This document shows positions 16,296 through 25,440 of a DNA stretch of 64,000 bases, piece by piece (within the stretch, counting starts at the first letter, position 1; each line of letters begins with the position of its first letter). Source of the stretch: Hyphomicrobiales bacterium (GTDB taxonomy: Bacteria; Pseudomonadota; Alphaproteobacteria; Rhizobiales; Rhizobiaceae); assembly GCA_900466005.1 (NCBI GenBank), contig UEGQ01000025.1, positions 42,058 through 106,057 of the forward strand, read 5' to 3'. Position numbers and translations under genes: made by a program. Under the pieces are notes generated by a model. It was not told where the DNA came from, searched no databases, and was given only the letters and a program-made list of their open reading frames with translations.

Positions 16296-17585
16296 ATGAG
16301 ACTGAAGGCACATCTTTCCGGCGCCCTGCTCGGCGCCATGCTGTCGACGACGGCGTTCACAGGCGCCTTTGCGGCTGACGATACAATCAAGATCGGCGTT
16401 CTGCACTCGCTGTCCGGCACGATGGCGATCTCTGAGACGACGCTCAAGGATGCCATGCTGATGCTCGTCGAAGAGCAGAACAAGAAGGGCGGCGTTCTCG
16501 GCAAGAAGCTCGAAGCCGTCGTCGTCGACCCGGCTTCCGACTGGCCGCTGTTTGCCGAAAAGGCCCGCGAGCTGATCGAAAAGGACAAGGTTTCGGCCGT
16601 CTTCGGTTGCTGGACCTCGTCGTCGCGCAAGTCGGTCCTGCCGGTCTTCGAAGAGCTGAACTCGATCCTCTTCTACCCGGTCCAGTACGAGGGTGAGGAA
16701 TCCTCCCGCAACATCTTCTATACGGGTGCCGCGCCGAACCAGCAGGCGATCCCGGCCGTTGACTACCTCGCCAACGAGGAAGGCGTCGAGCGCTGGGTGC
16801 TCGCCGGCACCGACTACGTCTATCCGCAGACGACCAACAAGATCCTGAAGGCCTACCTGATGTCGAAGGGCGTCAAGGAAGAGGACATCATGATCAACTA
16901 CACGCCGTTCGGTCATTCCGACTGGCAGACGATCGTGTCGGACATCAAGAAGTTCGGTTCGGCCGGCAAGAAGACCGCCGTCGTCTCGACCATCAACGGT
17001 GACGCAAACGTTCCCTTCTACAAGGAGCTCGCCAACCAGGGCATCAAGGCCGAAGACATTCCGGTCGTCGCCTTCTCCGTCGGCGAAGAAGAGCTTGCCG
17101 GTCTCGACACCGCCCCGCTGGTCGGCCATCTCGCCGCCTGGAACTACTTCCAGTCCGTCGACGCTCCGGTCAATGCCGAGTTCATCAAGACCTGGCATGC
17201 CTTCACCAAGAATGACAAGCGCGTGACCAACGACCCGATGGAAGCCGCCTATATCGGCTTCAGCGCCTGGGTGAAGGCCGTCGAGGCCGCCGGCACCACC
17301 GACACGGATGCCGTTCTCGACTCGATCATCGGCGTTTCCGTTCCGAACCTCTCGGGCGGCACCTCGACCGTCATGCCGAACCACCACATCACCAAGCCGG
17401 TGCTGATCGGCGAAATCCAGGCCGACGGCCAGTTCGAAGTCGTGCAGGAAACCCCGGCCGTCGTCGGCGACGAATGGTCCGACTACCTGCCGGACTCCAA
17501 GGACCTGATCTCGGATTGGCGCAAGCCGATGGAGTGCGGCAACTTCAACGTCGCCAACGGCAAGTGCGGCGGCAAGGGCAGCTGA
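16296..17585 (+). CDS. urtA: Urea ABC transporter substrate-binding protein UrtA
   Basis: A 429-residue periplasmic binding protein of the UrtA/AmiC-like family. A signal peptide ends near GAFA-ADDTIKIG. Family landmarks are GVLHSLSGTMAISETTLKDA, the strongly conserved VFGCWTSSSRKSVLPVFEEL, LFYPVQYEGEESSRNIFYTG and, near the C-terminus, NHHITKPVLIGEIQADGQFE. It captures urea for the UrtBC permease. GAAGAGGGGAAAAATC precedes the ATG. It is followed by a 199-base spacer with an intergenic mosaic repeat before urtB. Confidence 0.96.
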   Translation: MRLKAHLSGALLGAMLSTTAFTGAFAADDTIKIGVLHSLSGTMAISETTLKDAMLMLVEEQNKKGGVLGKKLEAVVVDPASDWPLFAEKARELIEKDKVSAVFGCWTSSSRKSVLPVFEELNSILFYPVQYEGEESSRNIFYTGAAPNQQAIPAVDYLANEEGVERWVLAGTDYVYPQTTNKILKAYLMSKGVKEEDIMINYTPFGHSDWQTIVSDIKKFGSAGKKTAVVSTINGDANVPFYKELANQGIKAEDIPVVAFSVGEEELAGLDTAPLVGHLAAWNYFQSVDAPVNAEFIKTWHAFTKNDKRVTNDPMEAAYIGFSAWVKAVEAAGTTDTDAVLDSIIGVSVPNLSGGTSTVMPNHHITKPVLIGEIQADGQFEVVQETPAVVGDEWSDYLPDSKDLISDWRKPMECGNFNVANGKCGGKGS

Positions 17586-17599
17586 TCGACCGACCTTCG

Positions 17600-17760
17600 G
17601 GCCTCAGCCCCTCACCCTAGCCCTCTCCCCGCAGACGGGGAGAGGGGACGTGCCACGCGAAATGCTGGCAACGATGGGTGAGCGCGCTGCAATCGTCCTT
17701 CTCCCCGTTCACGGGGAGAAGGTGCCGGCAGGCGGATGAGGGGCTTTTCGAGCTCCACCG
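17600..17760. repeat. Palindromic intergenic mosaic repeat (RIME type), copy 1
   Basis: Two palindromes, CCCTCTCCCCG-CAGA-CGGGGAGAGGG and CTTCTCCCCG-TTCA-CGGGGAGAAG, are joined to GTGCCGGCAGGCGGATGAGG. The same units appear at 40811-41170 and 42498-42823 and are the type described as intergenic mosaic elements in Rhizobiaceae. Here the element lies between urtA and urtB, where the hairpins could lower readthrough or protect the urtA transcript, giving more binding protein than permease. Confidence 0.8.
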
Positions 17761-17784
17761 CCCCGCCATCCGGGGGACAAGAAA

Positions 17785-19389
17785 ATGCTCGTTCGTTTCA
17801 TTACACTCGCCTTCCTCTTCGTTTCCTTCGCCGCGCCCTCGCTGGCGCAATCCGACCCGCGCGATCTGATCAACGCGCTGGGCAAGGCCAGTTTCAAGCA
17901 GGCCGAAGAGCTGCTCGGTGAGATCGCCGCAACCGGCGATCCGCGCGTCGTTCCCGCGCTCGAAGCCTTTGCCGAAGGCGATCTTTTCGTCCGCAAGTCG
18001 GACGGTGCCGTCGTCATCACCAAGGCCGCCGGCAGCAATCTCGCGGCGATCGATCCCCTGACGGGCGAGGCGGCCGGCGAGGCACCGAAGAGCGCCTTCA
18101 CCAAGATCAAGGTCAACAACAATCTCCGCCGTGCGATCCGCTCCGCACTCGGCGGGCTGACGCTGCTCAGCCCCGATCGCGGCGTGCGCCTTGCGGCCGC
18201 GCAGGCGGTCCTGCAGTCGCCGAGCGCGGAGAACCTCGAACTCGTGGAGGCGGCGCTCGCCAAGGAGACGGACGCCGAGGTCAAGGCGCGCATGGAAGAG
18301 GCCCGCGCCGTGTCGGTCTTGGCCTCCGACCGCGGCGCCGATGAAAAGCGGGCAGCGATCGAAACCGTCGCCTCGCTCGGCGGGCGCGAGGCGATCGGCA
18401 TCCTGATGTCGATGTCCTCGACCATCGACGAGAGCCTCAAGCCCGACCTCGACGCAGCCATCTCCGGCATCGAGGGCCAGTTGCTGCTCTGGGATGCCGG
18501 CCAGAACGTCTGGTACGGCATTTCGCTCGGCTCGGTGCTGCTGCTCGCGGCGATCGGGCTTGCGATCACCTTCGGCGTCATGGGCATCATCAACATGGCG
18601 CATGGCGAGATGGTGATGATCGGCGCCTATTCCACCTTCGTGGTGCAGCAGGTGATTCGCACGAATTATCCGGGACTGTTCGACTGGTCGCTGGCGATCG
18701 CGCTGCCCGTCGCCTTCCTGATCACGGCTGCGGTCGGCCTCGTCATCGAGCGCGGCGTCATCCGCTTCCTCTACGGACGGCCGCTCGAAACGCTGCTTGC
18801 GACCTGGGGCATCTCGCTGATCCTCCAGCAGTCCGTGCGCACGATCTTCGGACCGACCAATCAGGAGGTCGGCAATCCGTCCTGGATGTCCGGTTCGTTT
18901 GCGCTCGGCGGCATGACCATCACCTGGAACCGCCTCTGGATCGTGCTGTTCTCGCTGACGATCTTCTTCGCGCTGCTGACACTCATGAAGCGCTCGTCCT
19001 TCGGCCTGCAGATGCGCGCCGTGACGCAGAACCGCCGCATGGCATCTTCCATGGGCATCCGCACCCCTTGGGTCGATGCCTTCACTTTCGCACTCGGTTC
19101 GGGGATCGCCGGCATCGCCGGTGTGGCGCTCAGCCAGATCGACAATGTCAGCCCGAACCTCGGCCAGTCCTACATCATCGACAGCTTCATGGTCGTGGTC
19201 TTCGGCGGGGTGGGCAATCTCTGGGGCACGCTGGTCGGGGCGCTCTCGCTCGGCGTCTTGAACAAGTTCCTCGAGCCTTCGGTCGGCGCGGTGCTCGGCA
19301 AGATCCTCGTGCTCGTGCTGATCATCCTCTTCATCCAGAAACGTCCGCGCGGGCTCTTCGCGCTCAAGGGAAGGGCGGTGGAAGCATGA
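17785..19389 (+). CDS. urtB: Urea ABC transporter permease UrtB
   Basis: A 534-residue protein. A signal-like N-terminus (LVRFITLAFLFVSFAAPSLA) is followed by about 220 residues outside the membrane, rich in Ala/Glu helices, as usual in proteobacterial UrtB. The LivH-type permease starts near residue 245 with the motif FGVMGIINMAHGEMVMIGAY, and a conserved loop RAVTQNRRMASSMGIRT. It ends PRGLFALKGRAVEA. The stop overlaps the urtC start (ATGA). Confidence 0.95.
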   Translation: MLVRFITLAFLFVSFAAPSLAQSDPRDLINALGKASFKQAEELLGEIAATGDPRVVPALEAFAEGDLFVRKSDGAVVITKAAGSNLAAIDPLTGEAAGEAPKSAFTKIKVNNNLRRAIRSALGGLTLLSPDRGVRLAAAQAVLQSPSAENLELVEAALAKETDAEVKARMEEARAVSVLASDRGADEKRAAIETVASLGGREAIGILMSMSSTIDESLKPDLDAAISGIEGQLLLWDAGQNVWYGISLGSVLLLAAIGLAITFGVMGIINMAHGEMVMIGAYSTFVVQQVIRTNYPGLFDWSLAIALPVAFLITAAVGLVIERGVIRFLYGRPLETLLATWGISLILQQSVRTIFGPTNQEVGNPSWMSGSFALGGMTITWNRLWIVLFSLTIFFALLTLMKRSSFGLQMRAVTQNRRMASSMGIRTPWVDAFTFALGSGIAGIAGVALSQIDNVSPNLGQSYIIDSFMVVVFGGVGNLWGTLVGALSLGVLNKFLEPSVGAVLGKILVLVLIILFIQKRPRGLFALKGRAVEA

Positions 19390-20558
19390 TTGCCGGCTTC
19401 ATCCTGCGCGCACTCGAAGGCAAGATCGTCATTGCCGTCGGTATCCTCGTCGCCTTCGCGCTGCTCATTCCGGCCCTCAATCTGCTCACGCCGCCGGACA
19501 GCCCGCTGCATGTGCCGACCTACATTATGTCGCTGCTCGGCAAGTATCTCTGCTATGCGCTGCTGGCGCTCGCACTCGACCTCGTCTGGGGCTATTGCGG
19601 CATCCTCTCGCTCGGCCACGGCGCCTTCTTCGCGCTCGGCGGCTATGCGATGGGCATGTACCTGATGCGCCAGATCGGCTCTCGCGGCGTCTACGGCGAC
19701 CCGATCCTGCCGGACTTCATGGTCTTCCTCAACTGGAAGGAGCTGCCGTGGTTCTGGCACGGGATGGACATGTTCCCGGTCGCCATGGCGATGGTGCTCC
19801 TCGTGCCGGGCCTGCTCGCCTTCGTCTTCGGCTGGTTTGCTTTCCGCTCCCGCGTCAACGGCGTCTATCTCTCGATCATCACCCAGGCGATGACCTATGC
19901 GCTGATGCTCGCCTTCTTCCGCAACGACATGGGTTTCGGCGGCAACAACGGGCTCACCGACTACAAGGAAATCCTCGGCTTCTCCGTCCAGGCGGACGGG
20001 ACGCGTGCGGTGCTGTTTGCATTGTCTGCCATCTTCCTGGCGCTCTGCCTCGTGCTGGCATCCGCCATCACCCGGTCTAAGTTCGGCAAGGTGCTGGTCG
20101 GCGTTCGTGACGCGGAAAGCCGCGTGCGCTTCCTCGGCTACCGGGTGGAGAACATCAAGCTCTTCACCTTCACCGTCTCGGCGATGATGGCGGGCATTGC
20201 CGGCGCGCTCTTCGTGCCGCAGGTCGGCATCATCAATCCGGGCGAGTTCGCACCCGCCAACTCGATCGAAGTGGTTGTTTGGACCGCTGTCGGCGGTCGC
20301 GGCACGCTGATCGGGCCGATCATCGGGGCGATCCTGGTCAACGTGGGCAAGAGCTACTTCACCGGCGCCTTCCCCGACCTCTGGCTCTTCGCGCTCGGCG
20401 GCCTCTTCATCGGCGTCACGCTGTTCCTGCCCAAGGGCATCGTCGGCACGATCCAGCAGCGTCATGCGGCGCGCCGGGACCGCAAGGCAGCGGATGATAC
20501 CGCCAACAATGACAAGGCATCCGACGCGGCGTTGCCGCTCGAACAGGCCGCGGAGTGA
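19386..20558 (+). CDS. urtC: Urea ABC transporter permease UrtC
   Basis: A 390-residue LivM-type permease, with the UrtC landmarks LALDLVWGYCGILSLGHGAF, FFRNDMGFGGNNGLTDYKEI and RDAESRVRFLGYRVENIKLF. I start it at the ATG at 19386 inside the urtB stop (ATGA overlap), which gives the usual family length; an open frame further upstream lies within urtB. The tail after QQRHAARRDRKAADDTANND is charged and variable. Confidence 0.95.
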   Translation: MIAGFILRALEGKIVIAVGILVAFALLIPALNLLTPPDSPLHVPTYIMSLLGKYLCYALLALALDLVWGYCGILSLGHGAFFALGGYAMGMYLMRQIGSRGVYGDPILPDFMVFLNWKELPWFWHGMDMFPVAMAMVLLVPGLLAFVFGWFAFRSRVNGVYLSIITQAMTYALMLAFFRNDMGFGGNNGLTDYKEILGFSVQADGTRAVLFALSAIFLALCLVLASAITRSKFGKVLVGVRDAESRVRFLGYRVENIKLFTFTVSAMMAGIAGALFVPQVGIINPGEFAPANSIEVVVWTAVGGRGTLIGPIIGAILVNVGKSYFTGAFPDLWLFALGGLFIGVTLFLPKGIVGTIQQRHAARRDRKAADDTANNDKASDAALPLEQAAE

Positions 20559-21316
20559 GCGCCATGAGTGACAAGAAACCGACGAGCATTCTTTATCTCG
20601 ACGGCGTGTCCGTCTCCTTCGACGGCTTCAAGGCGCTGAATTCTCTGTCCTTCGTCGTCGAGCCCGGGGAGCTCAGGGCGATCATCGGCCCGAACGGCGC
20701 CGGCAAGACGACGATGATGGACATCATCACCGGCAAGACCCGACCCGACGAGGGCGAGGTCTTCTTCAACGGCGAGGTGGATCTGACGAAGAAGGACGAG
20801 GCGGAGATCGCGGAGCTCGGCATCGGCCGCAAGTTCCAGAAGCCGACCGTCTTCGAGAGCCATACGGTCTGGGACAATCTCGAACTCGCGCTCAACCGCA
20901 AGCGGGGTGTCTTTGCGACGCTGTTCTACCGGCTGAGCGCGGAGGACAAGGCACGCATCGAGGAGATCCTCGAAACGATCCGCCTCACCGCTCGCAAGGA
21001 CGACCTCGCCGCCAATCTCAGCCATGGCCAGAAGCAGTGGCTGGAGATCGGCATGCTGCTCGCTCAGGAGCCCAAGCTTCTGCTGGTCGACGAGCCGGTC
21101 GCCGGCATGACCGATGCCGAGACGGCGGAAACGGCGGTCCTCTTGAAGGAAATCGCCAAGACCCGTTCGGTGGTCGTCGTCGAGCATGACATGGGCTTCA
21201 TCCGCGACCTCGGCGTCAAGGTGACGTGCCTCGCCGAAGGTTCGGTGCTCGCGGAAGGCTCGATCGATTTCGTCTCCAACGACCAGAAGGTCATCGAAAA
21301 CTACCTGGGGCGGTGA
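20555..21316 (+). CDS. urtD: Urea ABC transporter ATP-binding protein UrtD
   Basis: A 253-residue ATPase with Walker A GPNGAGKTT, the UrtD pattern IGRKFQKPTVFESHTVWDNL, signature NLSHGQKQWLEIGMLL (LSHGxxQ variant typical for UrtD), Walker B LLVDEPVAGMTDAE and switch His in VVVEHDMGF. The GTG start at 20555 overlaps the urtC stop (GTGA); an ATG at 20564 is an alternative. It works with UrtE. Confidence 0.95.
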   Translation: MSAMSDKKPTSILYLDGVSVSFDGFKALNSLSFVVEPGELRAIIGPNGAGKTTMMDIITGKTRPDEGEVFFNGEVDLTKKDEAEIAELGIGRKFQKPTVFESHTVWDNLELALNRKRGVFATLFYRLSAEDKARIEEILETIRLTARKDDLAANLSHGQKQWLEIGMLLAQEPKLLLVDEPVAGMTDAETAETAVLLKEIAKTRSVVVVEHDMGFIRDLGVKVTCLAEGSVLAEGSIDFVSNDQKVIENYLGR

Positions 21317-21411
21317 ACTTGATCATGGTCAATGTTGCCACCCGCCCCGCTGGTAGTCTGATCTCGCTCTTCCCGACGCCCGGTGTCGTGGATGTGCTTG
21401 CGGAGATCGGG

Positions 21412-22386
21412 ATGATGCTGACGCGCAGAATGCTTTTCGCTTTGGCTGCGGGCGGCACAGCGGTCGCGGTCGGGGCCGGTTGGCTGCAGCGTCGCTACGC
21501 GGCAGCCGTCGGCGCCGCGCGGGCGCGCATCGCGGGCTATCGCGCCACGACGATCGAAAGCCGCTTCGGCCCGCTCGAATATGCCGAAGCCGGCACCGGC
21601 AAGCCCGTGCTGATGATCCATGGCAGCGGCGGCGGATGCGATCAGGGCTTGCTGTTTGCCGCGCCGCTGGTCGAACACGGCATGCGGGTGATTTCCCCGT
21701 CACGGTTCGGTTATCTCGGCTCGGCCTTTCCGACCGATCCTTCTTCGGAAAACCAGGCGGACGCGTTTGTCGATCTGCTCGATGCGCTCGACATCGACAG
21801 GATCCCGGTCATCGGCGGCTCGGCCGGTGCGCTATCTGCCCTCGCTTTCGCCATCCGCCATCCGGATCGTTGTGCTGCGCTGATCCCGGTCGTTCCGGCG
21901 GCCTACGCCCCCAACCGGCCGCCGGCGCGCCCATGGTCTCCCGGCCAGGAACGCCTGGTCGAGGCGGCGCTCGGGTCGGACTTCCTCTTCTGGGCGGCCA
22001 TGTCGGCTATGCCCGACCTGATGATCGGCTCGGTCCTGGCGACGGATCCGGCTCTGTTCGCCGCTGCCATGCCGGACGAGCGCAGCCGCGTGCAGGCGAT
22101 CCTCGATGCCATTCTGCCGGTCAGTGAGCGGGCGCAGGGATTGCTGAACGACATGCGGCTGGCCGGTGATCCCCAGCCGTTGCCGCTGGAGGCGATCACG
22201 GCGCCGACGCTCGCCATCTCGGTCGAAGACGACCGCTACCTGACCGCCGACGCTGCGCGCTACATCGCCGACCGCGTGGCGGGCGCAAGGCTGATCCTCT
22301 ACCCGACCGGCGGCCACGTCTGGATCGGCCACAATGCGGAGCTCTTTTCCGCCATCCAGGGTTTCATCGAGGAGACAGCACGGTGA
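21412..22386 (+). CDS. Alpha/beta hydrolase encoded between urtD and urtE
   Basis: A protein of 324 residues if started at 21412 (a second ATG is at 21415; a longer frame from 21325 is possible). The N-terminus TRRMLFALAAGGTAVAVGAG looks like a membrane anchor or Tat-type signal. The fold is a classical serine hydrolase: oxyanion segment MIHGSGGG, nucleophile elbow IGGSAGA, a late Asp in AISVEDDRYLT and His in TGGHVWIGH. The substrate is unknown. It overlaps the urtE start by 4 bases (GTGA), so it is an integral member of the urea-transport operon and is probably exported or membrane-bound. Confidence 0.85.
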   Translation: MMLTRRMLFALAAGGTAVAVGAGWLQRRYAAAVGAARARIAGYRATTIESRFGPLEYAEAGTGKPVLMIHGSGGGCDQGLLFAAPLVEHGMRVISPSRFGYLGSAFPTDPSSENQADAFVDLLDALDIDRIPVIGGSAGALSALAFAIRHPDRCAALIPVVPAAYAPNRPPARPWSPGQERLVEAALGSDFLFWAAMSAMPDLMIGSVLATDPALFAAAMPDERSRVQAILDAILPVSERAQGLLNDMRLAGDPQPLPLEAITAPTLAISVEDDRYLTADAARYIADRVAGARLILYPTGGHVWIGHNAELFSAIQGFIEETAR

Positions 22387-23084
22387 GCGAACTCGTCGTC
22401 GACAGCATCAACCTTCACTACGGTGCCGCGCAGGCTCTTCGCGGCGTCAGTCTCGTTGCACCGATGGGCAAGATCACCTGCGTTCTCGGCCGCAACGGGG
22501 TGGGCAAGTCCTCGTTGTTGCGGGCGATCACCGGCCAGCATCCGGCGTCGGCGGGCGAGATCCGGTTCTCCGAAAAAACGATGAACGGCATGGCGCCCTA
22601 TGCGCGCGCCAAGCTCGGCGTCGGCTACGTACCGCAGGGGCGGGAAATTTTTCCGCTGCTGACGGTGAAGGAAAACCTCGAAACCGGTTATGCGCCGCTC
22701 GTCCGCAAGGACCGCTTCATACCGGACGACATCTTCAGCCTGTTTCCCGTGCTGCAATCCATGCTCGGACGGCGTGGCGGCGATCTTTCCGGCGGGCAGC
22801 AGCAGCAGCTGGCAATCGGGCGTGCCCTCGTCATGCGGCCGCGCCTTCTCGTGCTGGACGAGCCGACGGAGGGCATCCAGCCGTCGATCATCAAGGATAT
22901 CGGCCGTGCCATCCGCTATCTCAGGGACTCGACCGGCATGGCGATCCTGCTCGTCGAACAGTATCTCGATTTTTGCCGGGAGCTTGCCGACTACGTCTAC
23001 ATCATGGATCGCGGCGAGATCGTACACGAGGGCGCGGCCGAGACGCTCGATTCGGCCGATGTCCGCCGGCACCTGACGGTCTGA
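22383..23084 (+). CDS. urtE: Urea ABC transporter ATP-binding protein UrtE
   Basis: A 233-residue LivF-type ATPase. Walker A is GRNGVGKSS, the UrtE pattern YVPQGREIFPLLTVKENLET follows, the ABC signature is LSGGQQQQLAIGRALV, Walker B LLVLDEPTEGIQPS and the switch position is Gln in LLVEQYLDF. GTG start at 22383 inside the end of the hydrolase gene. It is the last urt gene; the esterase gene starts 95 bases later. Confidence 0.95.
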   Translation: MSELVVDSINLHYGAAQALRGVSLVAPMGKITCVLGRNGVGKSSLLRAITGQHPASAGEIRFSEKTMNGMAPYARAKLGVGYVPQGREIFPLLTVKENLETGYAPLVRKDRFIPDDIFSLFPVLQSMLGRRGGDLSGGQQQQLAIGRALVMRPRLLVLDEPTEGIQPSIIKDIGRAIRYLRDSTGMAILLVEQYLDFCRELADYVYIMDRGEIVHEGAAETLDSADVRRHLTV

Positions 23085-23179
23085 CGTGCTGCGAATCATT
23101 TATGAGAAATTAGTAATGTATGCTTGATGCTCAGGGGGAACGTGGTATTTACCCGCGTCTGCTAACAGAAGGCACAGCC

Positions 23180-24331
23180 ATGACATCCAGCACGGCCCGA
23201 AAGCCGTTGTGGGCGCGAGACCTCGTTGGTCTGCTTGCGACCGGCTTTCTCTTTTTTGCGTTCATGACAGGTCAGGCATCGGCGGCGACCGGCTGCGGAA
23301 CACCGATGCCTGCCGGCCGTCACGACATGACGATCCGTTCCGCGGGGCACGACCGGCGTGCGGTCTATTTCGTCCCGTCGACCTATACCGGCGACCGCAA
23401 GGTGCCGCTGGTCTTCGACTTCCATGGGTCCAACAGCCATCCGCGCGGCCAGCTCAATCGCAGCCACTGGGACGAGGTCGCCGAGCGCGAGAACTTCATC
23501 GTCATGGCGCTCGAAGGAAGCCTCGACGGCGCATTTTCCGGCACCCACGCCTGGAATGTGCCCGGCGTGAAGCCGCTGCCGGGCGTCAGCCGCGAAGGAA
23601 GCCTCGACGAAGGTGCGTTCATCCGCGATGCCGTGGAAAAGGCAAAGGACACGTTCTGCATCGATCCGGACCGCATCTATGCGTCCGGCTATTCGGGCGG
23701 CGGGCGAATGCTGTCGCAATACGTCTGCGACGGGCACGGTGATTTTGCCGCCGCCGGCTTCGTGATGGGGCTGCGCGCCGGCTATCCCGAGCAGGAGGAC
23801 GGCGTCTGGCGTCCCCACAAGGAAAGCTGCCATCCGGCCGGGGCGATCTCGATCATCGCGTTTTCGGGTCTGAAGGACCACGTCAATCCGTTTGCCGGCG
23901 GCGGGCAACCCTACTGGCAGTATGGCGGCGAGACCGCGGTCAAGCGCTGGGCCGAGCTCAACGGTTGTGAGGACCGTCCGCTCGTCGATGCGGGCGAAAA
24001 GGTGACGGTCTCGACCTATTCGGGCTGCCGCCGCGGGACAAACGTGGTGTCCTACGTGATCGCCGATGCCAATCATGACTGGCCGGCGCGGAATATCCGC
24101 TTCCGCTTCGCCTCGAATGGGGATGAGACGGTCCGCGAGGTTGATGCCACGGATAGAATGTGGGAGTTTTTTCGCAATGCGGGAGGCAGGCTAGTGGCCG
24201 GAACGGCGACCACGACAGCCTGCGCCGCGAACACGATAACCGCCTCGACGACAGAAGGCGGGCAGGGGACAACGTGCAGCCGGCAAGTGACATCAGACCT
24301 CAGCGCGCCCGGGGCGTCGGAAGGCTTGTGA
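23180..24331 (+). CDS. Secreted PHB-depolymerase-like esterase (LpqC/COG3509 type)
   Basis: A 383-residue protein with an N-terminal signal segment (LVGLLATGFLFFAFMTGQAS, cleavage near ASA-ATGCG). The catalytic features are the oxyanion segment VFDFHGSNSH, nucleophile elbow ASGYSGGGRM and a late His in ADANHDWPA. Cysteines in the mature part suggest disulfides in the periplasm. Relatives are called polyhydroxybutyrate depolymerase or feruloyl esterase, but the substrate is not predictable. The last ~40 residues (Thr/Ala rich) have no homology and overlap the ureD start, so the annotated C-terminus may be an extension formed by loss of an earlier stop. Confidence 0.8.
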   Translation: MTSSTARKPLWARDLVGLLATGFLFFAFMTGQASAATGCGTPMPAGRHDMTIRSAGHDRRAVYFVPSTYTGDRKVPLVFDFHGSNSHPRGQLNRSHWDEVAERENFIVMALEGSLDGAFSGTHAWNVPGVKPLPGVSREGSLDEGAFIRDAVEKAKDTFCIDPDRIYASGYSGGGRMLSQYVCDGHGDFAAAGFVMGLRAGYPEQEDGVWRPHKESCHPAGAISIIAFSGLKDHVNPFAGGGQPYWQYGGETAVKRWAELNGCEDRPLVDAGEKVTVSTYSGCRRGTNVVSYVIADANHDWPARNIRFRFASNGDETVREVDATDRMWEFFRNAGGRLVAGTATTTACAANTITASTTEGGQGTTCSRQVTSDLSAPGASEGL

Positions 24332-25092
24332 CGAAAGCGCTCGGCGGCCGCACGCGCCTCGCCGAGCTCTACCAGGAAGGGGCGGCCAAAATCCGGCTGC
24401 CCGAGACCTTCACGGCCGAAATGGAAGCGGTGTTCATCAACACCGGCGGCGGCTTGACCGGCGGCGACCGCATGGACTGGTCGGTCGCCGCAGGCCCCGG
24501 CACTTTCGTGACCGCGACGACGCAAGCCTGTGAAAAGATCTACAAGGCCTCGTTCGGGACCGCCGCCGTCGAGACGCGGATCAGCGCCGCCGCAGGCGCG
24601 CGCGTCCACTGGCTGCCGCAGGAAACGATCCTCTTCGACAACGCGTCGCTGACGCGGCGGTTGGAGGTCGACCTGGAGGAGACCGCCGAATTCCTCGCCG
24701 TCGAGGCGGTCCTGCTCGGGCGCAAGGCGATGGGGGAGGCGGTTTCCCGTGGCCTCTTGCGGGACCGTTGGCGCATCCGTCGCGCCGGCCGGCTCATTCA
24801 CGCCGAGGAACTCCGGCTCGGCGGCGATCTCGCCGCATTGACCGGCTCGGCCGCCGTTCTTGGTGGCGATGTCGCCTTCGCGACGGTGCTTTATGTCGGC
24901 CCGCTGGCCGAGGCGCTGCTGCCGCAGTTGCGCGTGATCCTCGGTGACGGTCCCGGCGGTGCGAGCCAGTGGGACGGCAAGCTCGTCGTGCGGATGACTG
25001 CCGCCGACGGCTTCCAGCTCAGACAAAAACTGGTTCCAATCGTTTCGGCCTTGCGCGGAGGCGCGACTATGCCGAAAGTCTGGAATCTCTGA
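24274..25092 (+). CDS. ureD: Urease accessory protein UreD
   Basis: A 272-residue UreD/UreH. Landmarks: RARGVGRLVTKALGGRTRLA, LYQEGAAKIRLP, VFINTGGGLTGGDRMDWSV and KIYKASFGTAAVETRIS, then VHWLPQETILFDNASLTRRL. With UreF and UreG it forms the complex that delivers nickel to the apo-urease active site. The GTG at 24274 with AGGGGAC upstream gives the expected length; it lies inside the 3' end of the esterase gene (58-base overlap). Upstream in-frame codons show no homology. UreA follows 26 bases downstream. Confidence 0.92.
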   Translation: MQPASDIRPQRARGVGRLVTKALGGRTRLAELYQEGAAKIRLPETFTAEMEAVFINTGGGLTGGDRMDWSVAAGPGTFVTATTQACEKIYKASFGTAAVETRISAAAGARVHWLPQETILFDNASLTRRLEVDLEETAEFLAVEAVLLGRKAMGEAVSRGLLRDRWRIRRAGRLIHAEELRLGGDLAALTGSAAVLGGDVAFATVLYVGPLAEALLPQLRVILGDGPGGASQWDGKLVVRMTAADGFQLRQKLVPIVSALRGGATMPKVWNL

Positions 25093-25118
25093 CAGTCGTC
25101 AAGAAGAGTGGAGCGGGT

Positions 25119-25421
25119 ATGAACCTCACGCCGAGAGAAAAAGACAAACTCCTGATCGCCATGGCGGCCATGGTGGCCCGCCGCCGGCTCGAGCGGGGGG
25201 TGAAGCTCAACTATCCGGAAGCGATCGCACTCATCACCGACTTCGTGGTGGAAGGTGCGCGCGACGGGCGTTCGGTCGCCGACCTCATGGAGGCCGGGGC
25301 GCACGTGATCACCCGCGACCAGGTGATGGAGGGCATCGCCGAGATGATCCACGACGTCCAGGTCGAGGCGACTTTCCCGGACGGCACAAAGCTCGTGACC
25401 GTCCATGAGCCGATACGTTAA
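25119..25421 (+). CDS. ureA: Urease gamma subunit UreA
   Basis: A 100-residue urease gamma subunit, starting MNLTPREKDKLLIAMAAMVA, with LNYPEAIALITDFVVEGARD and VATFPDGTKLVTVHEP type ending (here VEATFPDGTKLVTVHEPIR). The length is canonical. ATG at 25119 follows GGAGCGGG. It forms the (alpha-beta-gamma)3 enzyme with UreB and UreC, cleaving urea to ammonia and carbamate. Confidence 0.97.
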   Translation: MNLTPREKDKLLIAMAAMVARRRLERGVKLNYPEAIALITDFVVEGARDGRSVADLMEAGAHVITRDQVMEGIAEMIHDVQVEATFPDGTKLVTVHEPIR

Positions 25422-25440
25422 GTCGTTGGAGGACTGATTC

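Noticed and set aside
17588..17784. The urtA-urtB spacer hairpins as a simple terminator
   Set aside because: The palindromes belong to the RIME-type repeat units seen twice more in the window and have no T-run, so they were annotated as repeats.
23120..23179. An earlier start for the esterase gene
   Set aside because: The extra 20 residues are not signal-like, whereas the ATG at 23180 leads directly into a normal signal peptide.
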